This document shows, one piece after another, positions 30,254-39,864 of a stretch of DNA of 64,000 nt (positions are counted from its first letter, which is position 1; each line of letters begins with the position of its first letter). Below the pieces are notes generated by a model, which was given only the letters and a program-made list of their open reading frames with translations, was not told the origin of the DNA and searched no databases. The translations under genes and the position numbers were made by a program. The stretch comes from Acetivibrio alkalicellulosi (GTDB lineage Bacteria > Bacillota > Clostridia > Acetivibrionales > Acetivibrionaceae): contig VLTH01000002.1 in assembly GCA_008125075.1 (NCBI GenBank), positions 3,017,024-3,081,023 on the forward strand, read 5' to 3'.

Positions 30254-31910
30254 AAAAATAATTTATAAGGAAATTCTTGCTTTTTGTATATTTGTTACTG
30301 CTATTTTATCATATGGTGTAAATATTTACGGAAATGAACCCCAGTTCATCCTTGACATTGATGCTTTAATATTAAGTAAAGGGGAAAGTACCCAACTTGT
30401 TCTTTCTATGATAAATGCTCAGGATGGGCAAATTTTAAGTATAGAGGGCTTAGAGGATTTTAATGTTATTTCAACAAGCACCTCAACGTCTACTCAAATT
30501 ATTAATAGAGATGTCACTCATAAAAAAAGTCATACCTATGTAATCATGCCAAAAACAACTGGGGAATTTTCTCTTATTGGCAGTGTGCAATTTAACGGTA
30601 ACACTTACCAAACAAATGAATTGAGAATAAGTGTAACTGAGGCAACTACAACAACTGAAGAAGGTGAAGCAAAAGACTTATTTATCAAAACCATTCTCTC
30701 TGAAAATGAAATTTATTTTGGACAAAAAGCAGTTTTGACCTATGAACTTTATTCACGTTACAACATTCAAAACTTTGGTTTTTTAGACAGTACTGATTTA
30801 GACGGTTTTATTTCTCAGGACATCAGACAAGATGTCTTTAATCCTGAGTATCTTTATATTGATGGTAAAAAGTATGTAAAATATGTGGTTCTACAAGCTT
30901 TTCTTTCTCCAATTAAAACAGGTTTGTATCAAATACCCCAGTATAATTTTCAAGTTAATGTAAGTACCGGTAACTTCTTTGACTCATCAAGGCCCTTTTA
31001 TTTGCAGACCCAGCCAAAGGAACTTAAAGTAAATCCTTTACCATTAGATAATAGGCCTAATAATTTTTCAGGCTTAGCAGGCACTTTGAATGTAGATTCA
31101 AATTATACAAGACAGGAAATTGATATAAAAGACTCATTAACTCTTGAAGTAACATTATACGGTAATTGTAATTTAGAAAGCTTGAGAAAAATTATACAAA
31201 AAGATATCCCGGGATTTTCTGTGTATGAAACAGAAAAAAACACACAGGAGAGTATAGAAGACAACAAATATAATGTAAGAAAAGAATATGAAATCATTTT
31301 AATTCCTGAAAAAACAGGACAAATTAAAATTGACCCAATAAGTATACCCTATTTTAACACCGAAACTTTAAGCTATGATCGTATAGAGATCCCAGGTACA
31401 ACAGTTAAAGTTACCGGTGAAATGACTCAAGTCCAGGGAAATATAGCTGCCCCATCTTCAACTCAGATTGAAAGAGTAAATATTGATCAAATAAGTTATG
31501 CTTCAGGAAATGATAGCTATTTGACAATAACATTAAAAAAAAGCACCCTTTATATTGTTTTGCCATTAATTTTAATCATCATGATTATTATTGCAGCTAT
31601 TTTTAAAATACCTTTATTTTTAAGTAAAACTGATAAAAATCTTGCTTTATTATATAATAAGATAAAAAAATCTAATGATCAAAATGACATTTATAACACA
31701 TTTAATGATATGTTAAAATACTGTTTTGATTTAAGTATAAAAGCTTCTCCAAGAAGCGTTATAAACGAGAAACTTGCTCCCTATGGAATTTTAGTACCTG
31801 TACTAGAAATTATGGATTATATGGAAAATAGAAAGGATAGTTCTTTCCCATTAAAAGATAAAATTAACGACATCTATGCTGTACTAAAAAAGCTTAAAAG
31901 GGCTTATTGA
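30243..31910 (+). CDS. batD: BatD-family protein
   Basis: 555 residues from ATG 30243, which has AGGAG seven nt upstream. The frame from 30222 adds seven residues with no site. A signal/anchor helix at about 8-28 is followed by a long extracytoplasmic beta-rich region with the BatD pattern (PQFILDIDALILSKGES near 33-50, later FGQKAVLTYELYS-like Ig folds). A helix near 435-460 and a cytoplasmic helical tail complete it. It closes the operon. The downstream HAD gene is convergent, 56 nt away. Confidence 0.92.
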   Translation: MIGKKIIYKEILAFCIFVTAILSYGVNIYGNEPQFILDIDALILSKGESTQLVLSMINAQDGQILSIEGLEDFNVISTSTSTSTQIINRDVTHKKSHTYVIMPKTTGEFSLIGSVQFNGNTYQTNELRISVTEATTTTEEGEAKDLFIKTILSENEIYFGQKAVLTYELYSRYNIQNFGFLDSTDLDGFISQDIRQDVFNPEYLYIDGKKYVKYVVLQAFLSPIKTGLYQIPQYNFQVNVSTGNFFDSSRPFYLQTQPKELKVNPLPLDNRPNNFSGLAGTLNVDSNYTRQEIDIKDSLTLEVTLYGNCNLESLRKIIQKDIPGFSVYETEKNTQESIEDNKYNVRKEYEIILIPEKTGQIKIDPISIPYFNTETLSYDRIEIPGTTVKVTGEMTQVQGNIAAPSSTQIERVNIDQISYASGNDSYLTITLKKSTLYIVLPLILIIMIIIAAIFKIPLFLSKTDKNLALLYNKIKKSNDQNDIYNTFNDMLKYCFDLSIKASPRSVINEKLAPYGILVPVLEIMDYMENRKDSSFPLKDKINDIYAVLKKLKRAY

Positions 31911-31966
31911 TAAACATGATAAGAAAATACTCAGCAATGCATTTTAAATTACAATAGCTCAATGTT

Positions 31967-32425
31967 TTAATTCAGCAAAAGTCTACTCAGCTCCTCAACA
32001 CTGCTTGCCACTGGTATGCTTAGATTATAACACTCTTGTGCCGTTGGATACTTTCCACTTCTAGCAAAACCTATTACGTAGGCACTTGAGCAAGCCAATT
32101 GTTTAAGATTTATTGGCTTATCATCCACAAAAGCTATATCCACTAGGTCCAATCCATATTCTAAAGCAAATGTTTTTATACAGCCTATCTTTCCACCATT
32201 CATTTTATTTGAGTAAAAAATTCTCTTAAAAAAAGTAGTTAAATCCTTATCAAGATATCTGTTAATTATTTTGCTTGAACTGCCACTTACTATTGCCAAT
32301 AAAACATGATTGTCATGAAGATCCTTTATAAGCTCCTCCATGCCATTTATGGTTTTTTTACTCCTATGATCAACTATAACCCCATTAAAATCAAAGCATA
32401 CTGCCAAAGGTTTATATTTACCCAT
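31967..32425 (-). CDS. HAD-superfamily hydrolase-like protein
   Basis: A 152-residue small HAD protein, probably the last gene of the glycan cluster. Motif I reads CFDFNGVIVD: the nucleophile Asp12 is present but the usual second Asp is Asn14. Motif II is VSGSSSK and motif IV AFVDDKPINL. The Asn change would weaken a normal phosphatase acid/base step, so activity is uncertain. I chose ATG 32425 with GGGGGGA upstream. A GTG at 32497 would add 24 residues lacking HAD similarity. Substrate unknown. Confidence 0.8.
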   Translation of the reverse strand: MGKYKPLAVCFDFNGVIVDHRSKKTINGMEELIKDLHDNHVLLAIVSGSSSKIINRYLDKDLTTFFKRIFYSNKMNGGKIGCIKTFALEYGLDLVDIAFVDDKPINLKQLACSSAYVIGFARSGKYPTAQECYNLSIPVASSVEELSRLLLN

Positions 32426-32583
32426 ATACTTTATTCCCCCCAAAGGAATAAGAATAGCCTGTTTCCATCCTACAATCCTTAATCCTAATTTTTTCACTTC
32501 TTAAGGCTTCTCATTTTTACAAGTCCCATAGTATATATGTTTAGCATACTCTAAAGGATTTAAAAAACCTTCATGAGCATCTT

Positions 32584-33333
32584 TTAATGATATTTTCTGT
32601 TTATTATTTCTTTAGCTTTAGTATATCTTTGTACAGAGATTTTATCGTTAACTAATTTACACTGGGCACACATGGGTCGAGTATTTGCTTCTATGAACCA
32701 TATTTTACCTTGTTTGTCTACTGCCATGTCAAAACCTATAATTCTCAAGTCAAACTTATAACCTAAGATAATGGCCAACTGATTTGTCAAATTAATCAAT
32801 TCTCTCAAAATAATCATTGGATTATGCTTTTGGTCTAGTCTCTGTAAAATGTCATTTAAAGGGTAATCCTGGGCACCCTTTGAAACATTAGTAACAACAG
32901 CATCTTCATTCAGAGCAACCTTTCCTGCCAAAAGAGTAATCTCCCATGTATAGTAAGGCCTTTGCATTACTATCCTTGCATCAAAAGGACAATTATTATA
33001 GGTAGACAAGTCAATTCCTTGCTGTATAATATATTTTCTATCATCCATAATTTCTTTTAGTTCTGATAAAATATCAGCTGAGTGAATGCACTTTGAATAG
33101 TTTTCATAAAATAGCCCAATGCGCATAGTACTTAATTTTCGCACCTTAATTATTCCATTTCCTTGAAATCCGTTGTCGGGCTTAACATAAATAGTATGGT
33201 AGCGAGTCAACATATATTTTAGGTTAGACGAACTGTACCATAAAGTTTCCGGGATATGCTCCTTTATGATTGGATACTTGAGTAAAACTTCAATATCTTC
33301 CATTTTACTTTTTATAACTTTGCGTTTAGTCAT
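32584..33333 (-). CDS. YheC/YheD-type ATP-grasp protein, C-terminus lost by frameshift
   Basis: An ATP-grasp protein of the spore-coat YheC/YheD family. It shows VKPDNGFQGNGIIKV near residues 57-71 (nucleotide-binding strand-loop), QQGIDL (~125-130) and the metal-binding FIEANTRP (~218-225). After that the frame diverges and stops at 32584. The sequence just beyond, in another frame down to 32501, reads SLKDAHEGFLNPLEYAKHI, which is the normal C-terminus of this family (compare FLNPLLYAKYI and YLNPLEYAKYI in the two homologues at 42.7-45 kb). So a small indel near the 3' end has removed about 28 residues. The start is ATG 33333 with AAGGAGT. The frame from 33441 overlaps the upstream gene. 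Confidence 0.82.
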   Translation of the reverse strand: MTKRKVIKSKMEDIEVLLKYPIIKEHIPETLWYSSSNLKYMLTRYHTIYVKPDNGFQGNGIIKVRKLSTMRIGLFYENYSKCIHSADILSELKEIMDDRKYIIQQGIDLSTYNNCPFDARIVMQRPYYTWEITLLAGKVALNEDAVVTNVSKGAQDYPLNDILQRLDQKHNPMIILRELINLTNQLAIILGYKFDLRIIGFDMAVDKQGKIWFIEANTRPMCAQCKLVNDKISVQRYTKAKEIINRKYH

Positions 33334-33337
33334 GATG

Positions 33338-34309
33338 TTACTCCTTATTCTCTGATATACAATAATGATTAAAATATTTAAAGTGTTCTTTTCCAGTAAC
33401 ACTATCCATAAAACTGTTATCAACTGATTTAATGTGTGCAATTACCTTTCCAATTTCATCTACATAAACAGAGTAAATATTCCACCCTTTGGCAGATATT
33501 TTTTTTCTGTTGCATAATTCATACTCCTTTTCATTAATAATCTTAAATCCACTGAAGTGATAGCATATCAAGTCTTGATCATCGATATAGACTGTACCAT
33601 CTTGTGTATTAACTTTTTGACTTCTGTTTATATTCCAAGGTCCTAGATTTATTCCTTTATTTTTTGAAATTTTAATTCCTGAAAACACCTGTGGCCATTG
33701 GTCAAGGTACTTCTGATCTCCCCACTGCCCGTTTTCTTGCCTGTCATAGCACCAGTTCAGACAGTTCTTATGCCATGATCTCAGGCACATTTTGCTAGTT
33801 TTATCTCTTTTAAAACCTATCAGTCCAGATGAATAAATTCCTACTCTTTTTCGCCACCTAGAACCCAGCCATAGTTTTGTTAAAAAAATAGAGTGTTCTT
33901 CCCATTCCTTGTAAATATCCCTTACGTCTTTGAAAAAAAACATATCCCCATCCATATATAAAAGTGAATCTAAGTGGTAGTTGTTTTTAAACAGGTATCT
34001 GATAAATGAAGCTTTTATTGTCCAGCAAAATTCATGTATCTGTCTATGTTGCTGAATTTTTGCTAACTTTTTATCCCTGATATCATCTAGACTGACCAAC
34101 ACTACATTGTCCAGATTCATTTGATTTAACAGCTTGTAGGCTATATCATCCACACACAAAATCCAGAGTATAAATCCTGATGTGTGTTTTTTTAGAGAAT
34201 TATAGAGGGCAAGTCCCTGAATCAAATAATCTTTGGTTAGTAAAGTACAGATATTTATTTGATTTTCACTCACTTTTCCATAATTCTCGTGCTTAAAACA
34301 ATAGCTCAT
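33338..34309 (-). CDS. Putative glycosyltransferase, paralogue 3 of 3
   Basis: A 323-residue soluble GT-A-fold protein. It shares with the next two genes the order CWTxKAxFIRYL, a DxD motif in YMDGDMFFF (~118-126), YSSGLIGFK, WHKNCLNWCY, GDQKYLDQWP, GINLGPWN and YHFSGFK. This layout resembles the GT8-like family sometimes labelled HlpA-like. These enzymes use nucleotide sugars and retain a DxD metal site. AAGGAG precedes the ATG. It lies directly before the ATP-grasp gene (4 nt). The sugar and acceptor are unknown. Confidence 0.83.
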   Translation of the reverse strand: MSYCFKHENYGKVSENQINICTLLTKDYLIQGLALYNSLKKHTSGFILWILCVDDIAYKLLNQMNLDNVVLVSLDDIRDKKLAKIQQHRQIHEFCWTIKASFIRYLFKNNYHLDSLLYMDGDMFFFKDVRDIYKEWEEHSIFLTKLWLGSRWRKRVGIYSSGLIGFKRDKTSKMCLRSWHKNCLNWCYDRQENGQWGDQKYLDQWPQVFSGIKISKNKGINLGPWNINRSQKVNTQDGTVYIDDQDLICYHFSGFKIINEKEYELCNRKKISAKGWNIYSVYVDEIGKVIAHIKSVDNSFMDSVTGKEHFKYFNHYCISENKE

Positions 34310-34415
34310 AATAAAGCTCCTTTCCTCGCAAATTTTCGCCAGTTACTTTTAACTAATTTTCGCTAAAACACCAACACCCCTAAAACGCACGTTACAGTTT
34401 TAATGTACTCCAATC

Positions 34416-35327
34416 CTATATGTCATAATATCTTGCACCTTTACCAATTTTATTTTCTGTACTAAAAGCATTAAAACCTGAAGCAATTTTTTCAATATCT
34501 TTCATCACAGTTTTAAATGTGTTAATATACTTGAGATACGGTATTTTGTTGAACTCTTTACTGCAAGTTGTCAAAGCAACTTTATTTTTATTTACAACTC
34601 TAAATCCAGAAAAATGGTAACACACTAGCCTATCACCCCCTATATACAACTTTCCTTCTTTTGTGCAAAAATTATACTTTTGTTCGTTCCATGGTGCTAT
34701 ATTTACACCTTTTGTACTAATACTGCAGACATTTTTAAAAAGTTCTGGCATAAAGTCAAGATATTTTTGATCTCCAAACTTTCCCTCTTTAATTTTACTA
34801 TAGCACCACTTAAGACACTCTTCTTGCCACCATTTTAGTGCATTTATGGCATTAGTCACATTTTTGAATGCTATAAAGCCGGAGTTATATTTTCCACAAT
34901 AAGCATTCAATTTTTTAAAAAACTCTGAATAATCGTGCTCTGAAAGCATGACATCAGCATTGGTATCTTTTTTATATATTACAGCTGGATCACTAAAAAA
35001 ATACATATCACCATCCAAATAAGTTACGTATCTACCAGACTTCCTTTTGCCTAGCACATACTCGATTAGGAATGCCTTAAGCGTCCAGCAATACTCTGTC
35101 AGACACCTTTCTTCTCTTATGGTTACTAACCGTGGGTTCTTTAAATCTGTAACCTTAAGCAACTCTACATTTCTCAAACACATTTTGCTGCATATATGGT
35201 AGGTATCACCATCTACACACAGTATATATAATTTGAAGTGTTCTGTATTATCAATAAGTGATTTATATAAAGCCATCCCTTGATATAATCTGTATTTACT
35301 CAAAACAGTACAAAAAACCTGTCTCAT
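34416..35327 (-). CDS. Putative glycosyltransferase, paralogue 2 of 3
   Basis: 303 residues with the same ordered motifs as its neighbours: YCWTLKAFLIEYVL, DxD in YLDGDMYFF (~102-110), YNSGFIAFK, WWQEECLKWCY, GDQKYLDFMP, GVNIAPWN and YHFSGFR. No membrane helix or signal is seen, so it works in the cytoplasm, which fits modification of a protein or lipid-linked glycan before assembly on the spore or cell surface. The three-fold tandem suggests each copy adds a different residue. A 106-nt gap separates it from paralogue 3. Confidence 0.83.
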   Translation of the reverse strand: MRQVFCTVLSKYRLYQGMALYKSLIDNTEHFKLYILCVDGDTYHICSKMCLRNVELLKVTDLKNPRLVTIREERCLTEYCWTLKAFLIEYVLGKRKSGRYVTYLDGDMYFFSDPAVIYKKDTNADVMLSEHDYSEFFKKLNAYCGKYNSGFIAFKNVTNAINALKWWQEECLKWCYSKIKEGKFGDQKYLDFMPELFKNVCSISTKGVNIAPWNEQKYNFCTKEGKLYIGGDRLVCYHFSGFRVVNKNKVALTTCSKEFNKIPYLKYINTFKTVMKDIEKIASGFNAFSTENKIGKGARYYDI

Positions 35328-35352
35328 AATACCAAACCTTTCTTAATAAATT

Positions 35353-36291
35353 TTAGCTTTTCAGGAGGTAAAAATGAGTATTGGGTAGGTTTTTCCGTTT
35401 AAAAAAACCCTCATTAAAATCGGGAAAATATCTCTTTATTTCATCAATAGAATTTTTTAACATTTTTAAATAGGGTACATAAATATAATTAACTATATTT
35501 TCATCATCAATATGATAGTATAAACATATGTTATATACCGTACTATTTACTATGGCAAGGCCTGAAAAGTGATAAAAAATGAGAGAATCTTTATTTATAA
35601 ATACCTTTTCATTAAACAATGTCACTTTGTAATCAGTAACATTCCAAAGGGCAGTATTTGCTCCTACTGTTTCTACAATATGAACTCCCGGAAAATCAAT
35701 AGGCCAATCTTCAACATATCTTTGATCCCCAAAAACTTTTTTTACTGTGTCTTCCTTGATGGGACAATACTCTATACATTTGTTTTTCCACTGCCTTACT
35801 GCCTCCTTAGCTATATCATCATTTTTACATCCAACAAAGCCAGTATTATATATACCCGATATATCATAAAAATGAGTAAATTTTTTCGAATTTCTATGAT
35901 GAGTAAGAAATAGTGAAGCGTTTTTATTTTCAGAAAAAATTTTTCCAGGGCTATCAAAGAAACAAAGATCTGCATCAAGATGTGCAAAATACCGTGCTTT
36001 TGAATAATTAATCATTACATAATATAAAAAGCAAGGTTTTAGTGTCCAACAATATGCATGAAAAATTCTATCCTTCTTTGCCTTTAGAAGTTTCTCATTT
36101 TCAATTTCCTTAAGTCTAATTAATTTAACATGTTCAAGTCCTATTACTTCAAGCATTTCATATACTATTTCACTTGCACAAAGCACGTATAACTTAAAAT
36201 TATCGCAATATATTGATAAAGAAGCATACATAGCAATAAATTTGTACAAATGATCCTTTGAAACTACTGTAGTAAAATGAAATTTATGCAT
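35353..36291 (-). CDS. Putative glycosyltransferase, paralogue 1 of 3
   Basis: 312 residues, the most diverged of the three tandem copies. It retains YCWTLKPCFLYYVM, DxD in HLDADLCFF (~103-111), YNTGFVGCK, WKNKCIEYCP, GDQRYVEDWP, GANTALWN and YHFSGLA. The ribosome site is weak (GGGG before ATG). It follows the GT2 gene by 33 nt and is followed by paralogue 2 after 25 nt, all on the minus strand, so one transcript is likely. Confidence 0.83.
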   Translation of the reverse strand: MHKFHFTTVVSKDHLYKFIAMYASLSIYCDNFKLYVLCASEIVYEMLEVIGLEHVKLIRLKEIENEKLLKAKKDRIFHAYCWTLKPCFLYYVMINYSKARYFAHLDADLCFFDSPGKIFSENKNASLFLTHHRNSKKFTHFYDISGIYNTGFVGCKNDDIAKEAVRQWKNKCIEYCPIKEDTVKKVFGDQRYVEDWPIDFPGVHIVETVGANTALWNVTDYKVTLFNEKVFINKDSLIFYHFSGLAIVNSTVYNICLYYHIDDENIVNYIYVPYLKMLKNSIDEIKRYFPDFNEGFFKRKNLPNTHFYLLKS

Positions 36292-36324
36292 ATACTCAAC
36301 CCCGTTATTTTAAAATAATTTATA

Positions 36325-37545
36325 TTAATCTTCACTATATTTTTTCAATAGCCTTTTAAGGTTAATATTTAAAAGGTTTTTTAATAACTTATGCAGTTGG
36401 TCAATGAAATCATTAGTTTTATGAATATGTTTAAGTTCAAAAACTTGTTTTAGCAATATGGGCATAATTTTTTTGTAATTAGAAATTACGCAGTTGTATT
36501 TTTTTCCATCAAATATTCTTTTTTTATGAAGTTGTAATAACTTTAGAAACAGTTTAAGAACAAAATCATATTGTTTTAGAGATATTATTTTATAAATTTC
36601 TTTAGTTAAGTTATTTAAGGTCTCTCCATTTATCCTCATAGTATGGCTAATGCATAATAAAACCATGTCTATAAAGTATATATTATTGTATTTTTCACAC
36701 ATATAACTTATATTTTCATCTAAGTCCAGATACGAAAAATTAGGTGGATGTTCCTGATGGATACTCAAAATATCTTGTGCAAACTTAAATTTGCAGCCTG
36801 ATTTATATAATCTGAATCCTAAATCATAATCCTCATAACCATATTTTTTTATTTTAGAGTCAAACATACCAACTTCAAGTACTTTGCTTCTCTCTACCGA
36901 AAGATTATTCGTTATAAAGAATCTCCACGGAAGGTAATAATCCTTTAAACGGCTTCCATACTTTGCTACTATCTCTTTTAATTCGCTAATAAATTGATTA
37001 TCTAGATCAAATACATATTTTCCCATATCAAAACTATTTACTTTACTTTCGTCAATCAGCTGATAACGGTCAGTTAAAGCTCCAGTATCCCATCTAGTGT
37101 TTATTGAATTAGCTATTTCATTAAATTTTTCTAACTGATTATTGCTAAAGTTTTCATAGTAAAAACTATACATTCTTTTCCATGGCATTCCGCATATCAC
37201 CAGATTTTTTTCTATATGTGCACAGATATGTTTATTTATAAAGTCCTTTGAACAAATCATATCACTATCGTGAAAAATAAGAATATCCCCTTTAGCTCTT
37301 TTTACCCCTTCGTTTCTAGCAAATGCAATTCCTTGATTAGCATCTAATCTAACCTTTATAAAAGGATATTTCATATTAAAATCAGATAGCATTTCATAGG
37401 TGTCATCAGTAGAACCATTATCAACTACAATTATTTCAATATCCTTTTGTTCATACTGTTGATTATTTAGTGCAATCAAATTCAAATATAATCGTTCTCT
37501 TGAATTGTATGCTGGTATAATAACACTTGCTTTCAAAATGTCCAC
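36325..37545 (-). CDS. Glycosyltransferase family 2 protein
   Basis: 406 residues. An N-terminal GT2 domain (~1-260) has ASVIIPAYNS, IIVVDNGSTDDT and the DxD motif in FHDSDM (~92-97). The galactosyltransferase-like acceptor segment GYEDYDLGFRLYKSG carries the usual catalytic ED pair. The helical C-terminal 140 residues have no assigned family. The start codon is GTG (AAAGG upstream). It lies between the dehydratase gene and the three GT8-like genes. It probably transfers a nucleotide-activated sugar, perhaps the deoxysugar made by the two genes upstream. Confidence 0.9.
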   Translation of the reverse strand: MDILKASVIIPAYNSRERLYLNLIALNNQQYEQKDIEIIVVDNGSTDDTYEMLSDFNMKYPFIKVRLDANQGIAFARNEGVKRAKGDILIFHDSDMICSKDFINKHICAHIEKNLVICGMPWKRMYSFYYENFSNNQLEKFNEIANSINTRWDTGALTDRYQLIDESKVNSFDMGKYVFDLDNQFISELKEIVAKYGSRLKDYYLPWRFFITNNLSVERSKVLEVGMFDSKIKKYGYEDYDLGFRLYKSGCKFKFAQDILSIHQEHPPNFSYLDLDENISYMCEKYNNIYFIDMVLLCISHTMRINGETLNNLTKEIYKIISLKQYDFVLKLFLKLLQLHKKRIFDGKKYNCVISNYKKIMPILLKQVFELKHIHKTNDFIDQLHKLLKNLLNINLKRLLKKYSED

Positions 37546-37642
37546 AACCTTTATTCAACTCATAATTATTTAACTGATATTAATAAAATAATTAATTAAT
37601 ATGGTATGAATTATTTAACAATTGCACAAAGCCCCTATAAAT

Positions 37643-38620
37643 TTAATGACCTTTTTTAAAAAATTCACCATACCACTCAACAGTACGTTTAAGACCTTCT
37701 TGAATTGTAAAAATAGGATTCCATCCAAGTATATTTCTTGCCTTTTCAGCTGATAGATACTGATGCTTTATTTCATTATCAGCTTCATTTAGAATTTTTA
37801 TTTCTAGATTACTGTTCATAGTCTTTAATATTTCTGTTACAATTTCTTTAACTGTCAACTGTACTTCATTACTAAAGTTAAATGCTTCTCCTGCAAGATT
37901 GAGTTCTTCCAGTTTCTCTGCCAACAGAATATATGCATTTACCGCATCTTCAACATAAAAATAATCTCTTATTAATGTTCCGTCACTCCTTATTACTGGT
38001 TCTTCTCCATTAATTATACTTCTAATAGTCTGAGGAATTATTCTGTTAAAGTTTAAATCTCCTCCTCCATAAAGATTTCCACATCTAGTTATGCATACCG
38101 ACAGCCCATATGTTTTAAAATAAGTTTGGGCTATAAGGTCAGTGCAGCTTTTTGATACGTCATATGGGTGCTGACCATGAAGAGGCATACTTTCATCATA
38201 TGGCAATTGGTCTTGATCACCATATGCCTTATCACTTGAGGCTACTATTATTCTTTTCACAAGAGGACTTCTTCTTGAAGCTTCGAGTATATTCCATGTT
38301 CCCTTAATATTTGACTCAAAAGTAGAGATAGGATTTCTATTTGCAACTCCAACTATTGCCTGGGCAGCAACATGAAAAACCGTATCTACCTCGTACTCTC
38401 CCAATACTCTTTCTAGAAGGCTTACATCCTCTAAATCACCATTAATAAACTTAATTTTCTTATACTCATCACCTTGATAAAGAAAGGATTGGGGCACACT
38501 ATCTCTGACAAGCCCTACTACATTTGCCCCCTGCCTTACCAACTCTTTTGCCAGATAACTCCCCAAAAAACCTGTGCAACCACTTATAAATACATTTCTA
38601 TTTTTCCAAAAGTTATTCAT
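37643..38620 (-). CDS. rfbG: NAD-dependent sugar-nucleotide dehydratase, CDP-glucose 4,6-dehydratase-like
   Basis: A 325-residue short-chain dehydrogenase/reductase-type enzyme. The Rossmann glycine motif is GCTGFLG (14-20), and the catalytic residues are Ser128/129 (ASSDKAYG) with Tyr153 and Lys157 (HPYDVSK). The SDK motif and its adjacency to a glucose-1-phosphate cytidylyltransferase argue for conversion of CDP-glucose to CDP-4-keto-6-deoxyglucose. It is slightly shorter than classical RfbG, so another NDP-sugar is possible. GGAGGG precedes the ATG. Only 1 nt separates it from the cytidylyltransferase stop. Confidence 0.85.
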   Translation of the reverse strand: MNNFWKNRNVFISGCTGFLGSYLAKELVRQGANVVGLVRDSVPQSFLYQGDEYKKIKFINGDLEDVSLLERVLGEYEVDTVFHVAAQAIVGVANRNPISTFESNIKGTWNILEASRRSPLVKRIIVASSDKAYGDQDQLPYDESMPLHGQHPYDVSKSCTDLIAQTYFKTYGLSVCITRCGNLYGGGDLNFNRIIPQTIRSIINGEEPVIRSDGTLIRDYFYVEDAVNAYILLAEKLEELNLAGEAFNFSNEVQLTVKEIVTEILKTMNSNLEIKILNEADNEIKHQYLSAEKARNILGWNPIFTIQEGLKRTVEWYGEFFKKGH

Positions 38621-38621
38621 A

Positions 38622-39386
38622 TTACCATACCCTCCACTTATCTTTATTCTCTTTACAAAGGTTATTGACTAAAACTATATCGTTGTAGGTATCACAGGCA
38701 GTCCAAAAGCCATTATGCATATAAACTGCAAGTTGATTATCCTTAGTAAGATTTATTAATGGCTCCTGTTCTAATATAGTATTTGTGTCATCTTTTAAAT
38801 AATTGAAGACTTCTGGTTCAAATACAAAAAATCCACCATTAATAATTCCTATATTTGTTTCTTTTTCATTAAAAGAGACTGCTATATCGTCTTTTACAAT
38901 CAGAGTGCCATACTGACTTTTCTTTTGGATTCCTGTTACAGTAGCTATTCTTTTTTTTTCTTTGTGAAAATCTAAAAGCTTCTTAATATTTATGTCTGAC
39001 AAGCCATCTCCATATGTGAGCATAAAAGCTTCATTGTTAAGAAGATGTTGTGCTCGTTTTATTCGACTCCCCGTCATAGTATTTAATCCAGTATCGAGAA
39101 ATGTTATTTTCCAATCCTCTGCTTTATCCATTAGACATATCTCTTCTGTACTGGTATCTAATGAAAAACTATGGTTTTTCCATTTATAATTAACAAAGTA
39201 TTCTTTGATTTTCTCTCCTTTATAGCCTAACAGTAAAATAAAATCATTAAAGCCATAGTAACTATAAGTTTTTAAAATATGCCATAACATAGGCTTTTCT
39301 CCTACATTAACAAGTGGTTTAGGAATGTCCTCTGTAAGTTCATGCATTCTCATACCTTTTCCACCACATAAAATTGCAACCTTCAT
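38622..39386 (-). CDS. rfbF: Glucose-1-phosphate cytidylyltransferase-like nucleotidyltransferase
   Basis: 254 residues. The nucleotidyltransferase signature is [11 protein letters not shown], followed by [20 protein letters not shown]. The sequence further shows YGDGLSDIN and [12 protein letters not shown], all typical of RfbF. It makes CDP-glucose from CTP and glucose 1-phosphate. First gene of the minus-strand glycan operon, with GGAGGG before the ATG. It feeds the adjacent dehydratase. Use of CTP rather than another NTP is inferred from overall likeness. Confidence 0.9.
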   Translation of the reverse strand: MKVAILCGGKGMRMHELTEDIPKPLVNVGEKPMLWHILKTYSYYGFNDFILLLGYKGEKIKEYFVNYKWKNHSFSLDTSTEEICLMDKAEDWKITFLDTGLNTMTGSRIKRAQHLLNNEAFMLTYGDGLSDINIKKLLDFHKEKKRIATVTGIQKKSQYGTLIVKDDIAVSFNEKETNIGIINGGFFVFEPEVFNYLKDDTNTILEQEPLINLTKDNQLAVYMHNGFWTACDTYNDIVLVNNLCKENKDKWRVW

Positions 39387-39864
39387 AATATTCCCTCCTA
39401 CTGGTTTGTTATCTTCAATTGGATAACGTTCTACCGAAGGTGTTATTTGTTAAGTTTGGTATATATTCTTGTATTTTGTTATCAAATATGATAAATTGAT
39501 TGTTTTTTACTCTCCCATAATCTTCTTGTTAACATAACACAATGATACATGAGTACTTTATAAACATTTATCATAAAATTCATTAGCTTGTAAAAACTAT
39601 AATCTTAATATAGTTTACACTTCAAAATAAATAATTTACCAATAATTACTTTACATAATTATAGTATGAATATTTTAATTAATTGTTACTTTTTAGATAT
39701 GAGAAAACTTTGGGCTGGTTTTATTTATGTAATAAATAAAAAAAAAGAATGATCAATTTTCTATCAATTCTAAACTATTATAACAAAACAATTCATCTCT
39801 TTTCTTTTTTTAAAATAATAGATTACTCACTATTAATAGATGCTAAAAAATACTGTAGTAATAT
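39387..39864. other. Intergenic region, no gene seen
   Basis: 478 nt of very AT-rich DNA between the glycan operon start and the end of the Thr-rich protein gene. It should hold the operon promoter. The only structure noticed is a short dyad GTTATC / GATAAC at 39408-39427, just upstream of the rfbF ribosome site. No coding frame and no clear terminator for the Thr-rich gene were found. Confidence 0.5.

Noticed and set aside
35569-35913. A plus-strand frame opposite the third glycosyltransferase copy
   Set aside because: The minus-strand gene has the full set of family motifs. The shadow has none.
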